Below are positions 61,763 to 64,000 of a stretch of DNA of 64,000 nt, one piece after another (within the stretch, counting starts at the first letter, position 1; the number at the start of each line of letters is the position of its first letter). Below the pieces are notes generated by a model. It ran no database searches. It saw nothing but the letters and a program-made list of their open reading frames with translations, and was not told where the DNA came from. Source of the DNA: Paenibacillus sp. FSL R7-0337 (GTDB lineage: Bacteria > Bacillota > Bacilli > Paenibacillales > Paenibacillaceae); contig NZ_CP150218.1 in the NCBI RefSeq assembly GCF_037969875.1, positions 3,658,001-3,722,000 on the forward strand, read 5' to 3'. Position numbers and translations under genes: made by a program.

Positions 61763-63226
61763 TTAGTAACGCGCGGTAATCATTTTCTTGCGGGTGTAGA
61801 ATTCCACACCGTCACGGCCGTTCGCGTGCAGATCTCCATAGAACGATTTCTTGTACCCTGAGAAAGGGAAGAACGCCATCGGCGCAGGCACGCCCAGATT
61901 GACGCCCAGTATCCCGGCATCGATCTCCTCACGGAATTCGCGGACCGCCCTGGCGCTGTCCGTGTAGATGCACGCTCCGTTGGCGAAGGGCGACTCATTG
62001 GTGACCGCTATCGCCTCCGCCAGATTCTTCACCCGCACCACTGACAGCAGCGGCGCAAAGATCTCGTCACGCCAGATCTTCATACCCGGCTGCACATGGT
62101 CGAAGATCGTCGGGCCCAGGAAATAGCCGCTGCCTGCGGCCGCAGCATCCTTGCGGCCGTCCCGCACCAGCACCGCCTTCTCGGCAAGCCCAGCTTCAAT
62201 GTAATCGATTGTCCGGTCTTTGTTCGCCTGCCGGATGACCGGGCCCAGGAACACCCCCTCATCCTTGCCGTTCCCAATCTTCAGCCCGTCCGCGGCCTCC
62301 GCGATCCGGCTCACCAGCTCATCGGCAATGTCCTCCTGCACCACCACTACAGCGCAGGCCATGCACCGTTCGCCCGCGGAGCCGAAGGCTGCGGATAGAA
62401 TATTCTTCACCGCATGGTCCAGATCGGCATCCTTCAGCACGATCGAATGGTTCTTCGCGCCGGCCAGCGCCTGCACACGCTTGCCATGTGCGGTCCCCTG
62501 CTTATAGACATATTCCGCCACCGGCTGCGAGCCGACGAAGGAGACAGCCTTCACTTCCTCATGCGCCAGCAGGCCGTCCACCACCTCATGCCCCCCGTGT
62601 ACTACATTCAGCACCCCCGGCGGGAAGCCCGCTTCTGCGAACAGCTCCGCCAGCCGGTTCACCAGCAGCGGTGTCCGCTCGGAGGGCTTCAGAACAAAGG
62701 TATTGCCGCAGGCTACCGCCAGCGGGAACATCCAGCAGGGCACCATCATCGGGAAGTTGAACGGGGCGATGCCGCCCACAACTCCCAGGGGATAACGATA
62801 CATGCCGGACTCTACGCCTGTCGCGATATCCGGCAGCTGACTGCCCATCATCAGCGTAGGAGTGCCGGCAGCGAATTCCACGCATTCGATGCCGCGCTGC
62901 ACCTCGCCCAGCGCTTCCTCCAGGCTTTTGCCGTTCTCCAGCGTAATCAGCTCAGCCAGCTCCTTGCTGTGCTGCACCAGCAGCTGCTGGTACTGGAAGA
63001 AATAGCGGGCCCGGCGCGGAACGGCGACTCTTTTCCACGCGGAATAGGCTCTCGAAGCTGCCCGCACCGCCGCATTCAGCTCCTCCCGGCTGGAAATCGG
63101 CACATAGGCAATCACCTCACCTGTCGCCGGGTTGAACACTTCCTCCTGCCGCCTGGATAAGGACTCCACCCAAGCTCCATTCACATAGTTCATCACTTTA
63201 CCGGCCTGCCCCGTGAGCAGTGTCAT
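61763..63226 (-). CDS. mmsA: CoA-acylating methylmalonate-semialdehyde dehydrogenase (MmsA/IolA type)
   Basis: This protein of about 487 residues belongs to the aldehyde dehydrogenase family. It has [27 protein letters not shown] and the catalytic cysteine in GSAGERCMA, all diagnostic of MmsA. It converts malonate or methylmalonate semialdehyde to acetyl- or propionyl-CoA with NAD and CoA, finishing beta-alanine and beta-aminoisobutyrate breakdown. ATG 63226 is preferred (AGAGGTG 6 nt upstream); a GTG three codons earlier overlaps that site. It sits between the aminotransferase and a solute-binding protein gene on one strand. Confidence 0.93.
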   Translation of the reverse strand: MTLLTGQAGKVMNYVNGAWVESLSRRQEEVFNPATGEVIAYVPISSREELNAAVRAASRAYSAWKRVAVPRRARYFFQYQQLLVQHSKELAELITLENGKSLEEALGEVQRGIECVEFAAGTPTLMMGSQLPDIATGVESGMYRYPLGVVGGIAPFNFPMMVPCWMFPLAVACGNTFVLKPSERTPLLVNRLAELFAEAGFPPGVLNVVHGGHEVVDGLLAHEEVKAVSFVGSQPVAEYVYKQGTAHGKRVQALAGAKNHSIVLKDADLDHAVKNILSAAFGSAGERCMACAVVVVQEDIADELVSRIAEAADGLKIGNGKDEGVFLGPVIRQANKDRTIDYIEAGLAEKAVLVRDGRKDAAAAGSGYFLGPTIFDHVQPGMKIWRDEIFAPLLSVVRVKNLAEAIAVTNESPFANGACIYTDSARAVREFREEIDAGILGVNLGVPAPMAFFPFSGYKKSFYGDLHANGRDGVEFYTRKKMITARY

Positions 63227-63324
63227 CGTCTGCACCTCTTTTCCTGTGTTCGTCGCTATTTAGAAGAGATGACCGCCTTACCAGGCGGCCATCTGCTTCA
63301 GCTATGAAGGAATCCTATTACCTG

Positions 63325-64000
63325 TTATTTCGCTGCCATCTCCACAATCTCGTTCGTGTAGGCCTCCTCCACCTTGGAAGCCGTCTTAATGACCCCGAAT
63401 TTCAGCGCGATATCGGCGGTCTGCTGGAAAGCAGCAGCATCCGTATACCCCAACTTGGAAGCATCGAAGCCCTCCGGCTGGATCAGCTTGGCAACCTCTG
63501 TCATCATCGTCAGCTGATGCTCCCGGGTCGTGCTGCCCGCCTCGGCAAGCTTCATCACACTGTCCACAGCCGCTTCGGGATCAGCAATCGCATCCGCCCA
63601 GCCCTTCAGGGAAGCACGGACGAACTTGGCAGCCGTCTCTTTGTTGCCCTCCAGCCACTCCTTATTGGCGAACAGATTGTCTTCGAGCATCGCCACACCT
63701 TCGTCATTCATGTCGATAACACTGAGGTCCTCTGCCTTGATGCCCGACTCCAGCACCACCTGATATTCGTTATAGGTCATGGCCGAGGCCGCATCCAGCT
63801 CACCGCCGAGGAACTGGTCCATCGTGAAGCCCTGCTTGGTGAAGTTCAGATCCTTGCCTGAATCCAGCTTGTATTTATCAAAAAGCGCCAGAATCTCAAA
63901 CTCATTGCCGCCCATCCAGTTGCCTACCTTCTTGCCCTTCAGCTCAGCCGGTGTAGTGATGCCCGCTTCCTTCTTGGATACCAGCACCAGCCCGCTCTTC
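63325..64000 (-). CDS. NMT1/THI5-type ABC transporter substrate-binding protein (5' end beyond window)
   Basis: About 225 C-terminal residues are seen and the frame is open to the window edge. KSGL...PAELKGKKVGNWMGGNEFEI and TMDQFLGGELDAASAMTYNEY match periplasmic-binding proteins of the ThiY/SsuA/NMT1 group that bind pyrimidine-like or sulfonate ligands. The lipoprotein signal would lie outside the window. Adjacency to pyrimidine catabolism genes suggests uptake of a pyrimidine or its breakdown product. The permease and ATPase are probably upstream, beyond 64000. Confidence 0.85.
   Translation of the reverse strand, partial: KSGLVLVSKKEAGITTPAELKGKKVGNWMGGNEFEILALFDKYKLDSGKDLNFTKQGFTMDQFLGGELDAASAMTYNEYQVVLESGIKAEDLSVIDMNDEGVAMLEDNLFANKEWLEGNKETAAKFVRASLKGWADAIADPEAAVDSVMKLAEAGSTTREHQLTMMTEVAKLIQPEGFDASKLGYTDAAAFQQTADIALKFGVIKTASKVEEAYTNEIVEMAAK

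Noticed and set aside
1..64000. CRISPR arrays, tRNA/rRNA genes, transposases, prophage genes
   Set aside because: None could be recognised by eye on either strand. The short repeats seen are dispersed or degenerate, not regularly spaced with unique spacers.

Overview
The window reads as a piece of a Paenibacillus-type genome (Firmicutes, Bacillales). Ribosome binding sites are strong and AGGAGG-like. Sporulation and germination proteins are present (a GerA-type receptor subunit and a Spo0E-type phosphatase). Many genes have close Bacillus subtilis counterparts (YhfW, YoxD, HmoA, YdfJ, CidAB, lipoteichoic acid synthase). Most of the window is moderately GC-rich, which produces many long antisense open frames. 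Two blocks are visibly AT-richer: about 38.4-43.0 kb and about 50.4-52.6 kb. No rRNA, tRNA, CRISPR array, transposase or phage gene was seen.

Left part (0-23.5 kb): a partial GerA-type gene, a FAD/Rieske oxidoreductase, a short-chain dehydrogenase, a heme monooxygenase, an MMPL transporter, and a MarR-controlled heterodimeric ABC exporter with a near-perfect sigma-A promoter and an operator on its -10 box. Next comes an HTH/helical-repeat regulator whose 3' end overlaps a 42-codon gene for an exported pro-peptide. This has the layout of an RRNPP quorum-sensing pair (AimR-like or Alo type) and sits beside a Spo0E-type gene. Then come cidR/cidAB, a Gfo/Idh/MocA oxidoreductase, a RecB-nuclease/XPD-helicase fusion, an LTA synthase and a chemoreceptor. 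Three copies of a roughly 100-bp hairpin element with compensatory stem changes follow + strand genes.

Middle part (23.5-50.3 kb): three GGDEF-EAL cyclic-di-GMP proteins with different sensor domains lie within 14 kb. Between them are an ABC-2 exporter pair and an operon of two UbiA-type prenyltransferases, an unknown beta-rich protein and a Gfo/Idh/MocA oxidoreductase. That operon is preceded by a perfect 7-1-7 Fur box and a perfect Spo0A box. Further on are a SatP-type transporter, an AT-rich five-gene cassette (response regulator, intramembrane-sensing kinase, ABC ATPase, permease, small membrane protein), a DsrE/cysteine-desulfurase-like pair, a TVP38 protein, and a 1038-residue hybrid kinase lacking its HisKA histidine, paired with a SARP/BTAD response regulator.

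Right part (50.3-64 kb): an AT-rich segment with a WG-repeat secreted protein and a truncated YrpD-like remnant, a cohesin-like protein and an acetyltransferase. A reductive pyrimidine catabolism locus follows: preT-preA-hydantoinase-78-residue protein, a divergent PucR-type regulator, a class III aminotransferase, methylmalonate-semialdehyde dehydrogenase, and an NMT1/THI5-type binding protein cut by the window edge. Together these can turn uracil or thymine into N-carbamoyl-beta-amino acids and carry beta-amino acids on to acyl-CoA. The ureidopropionase step is not seen in the window.
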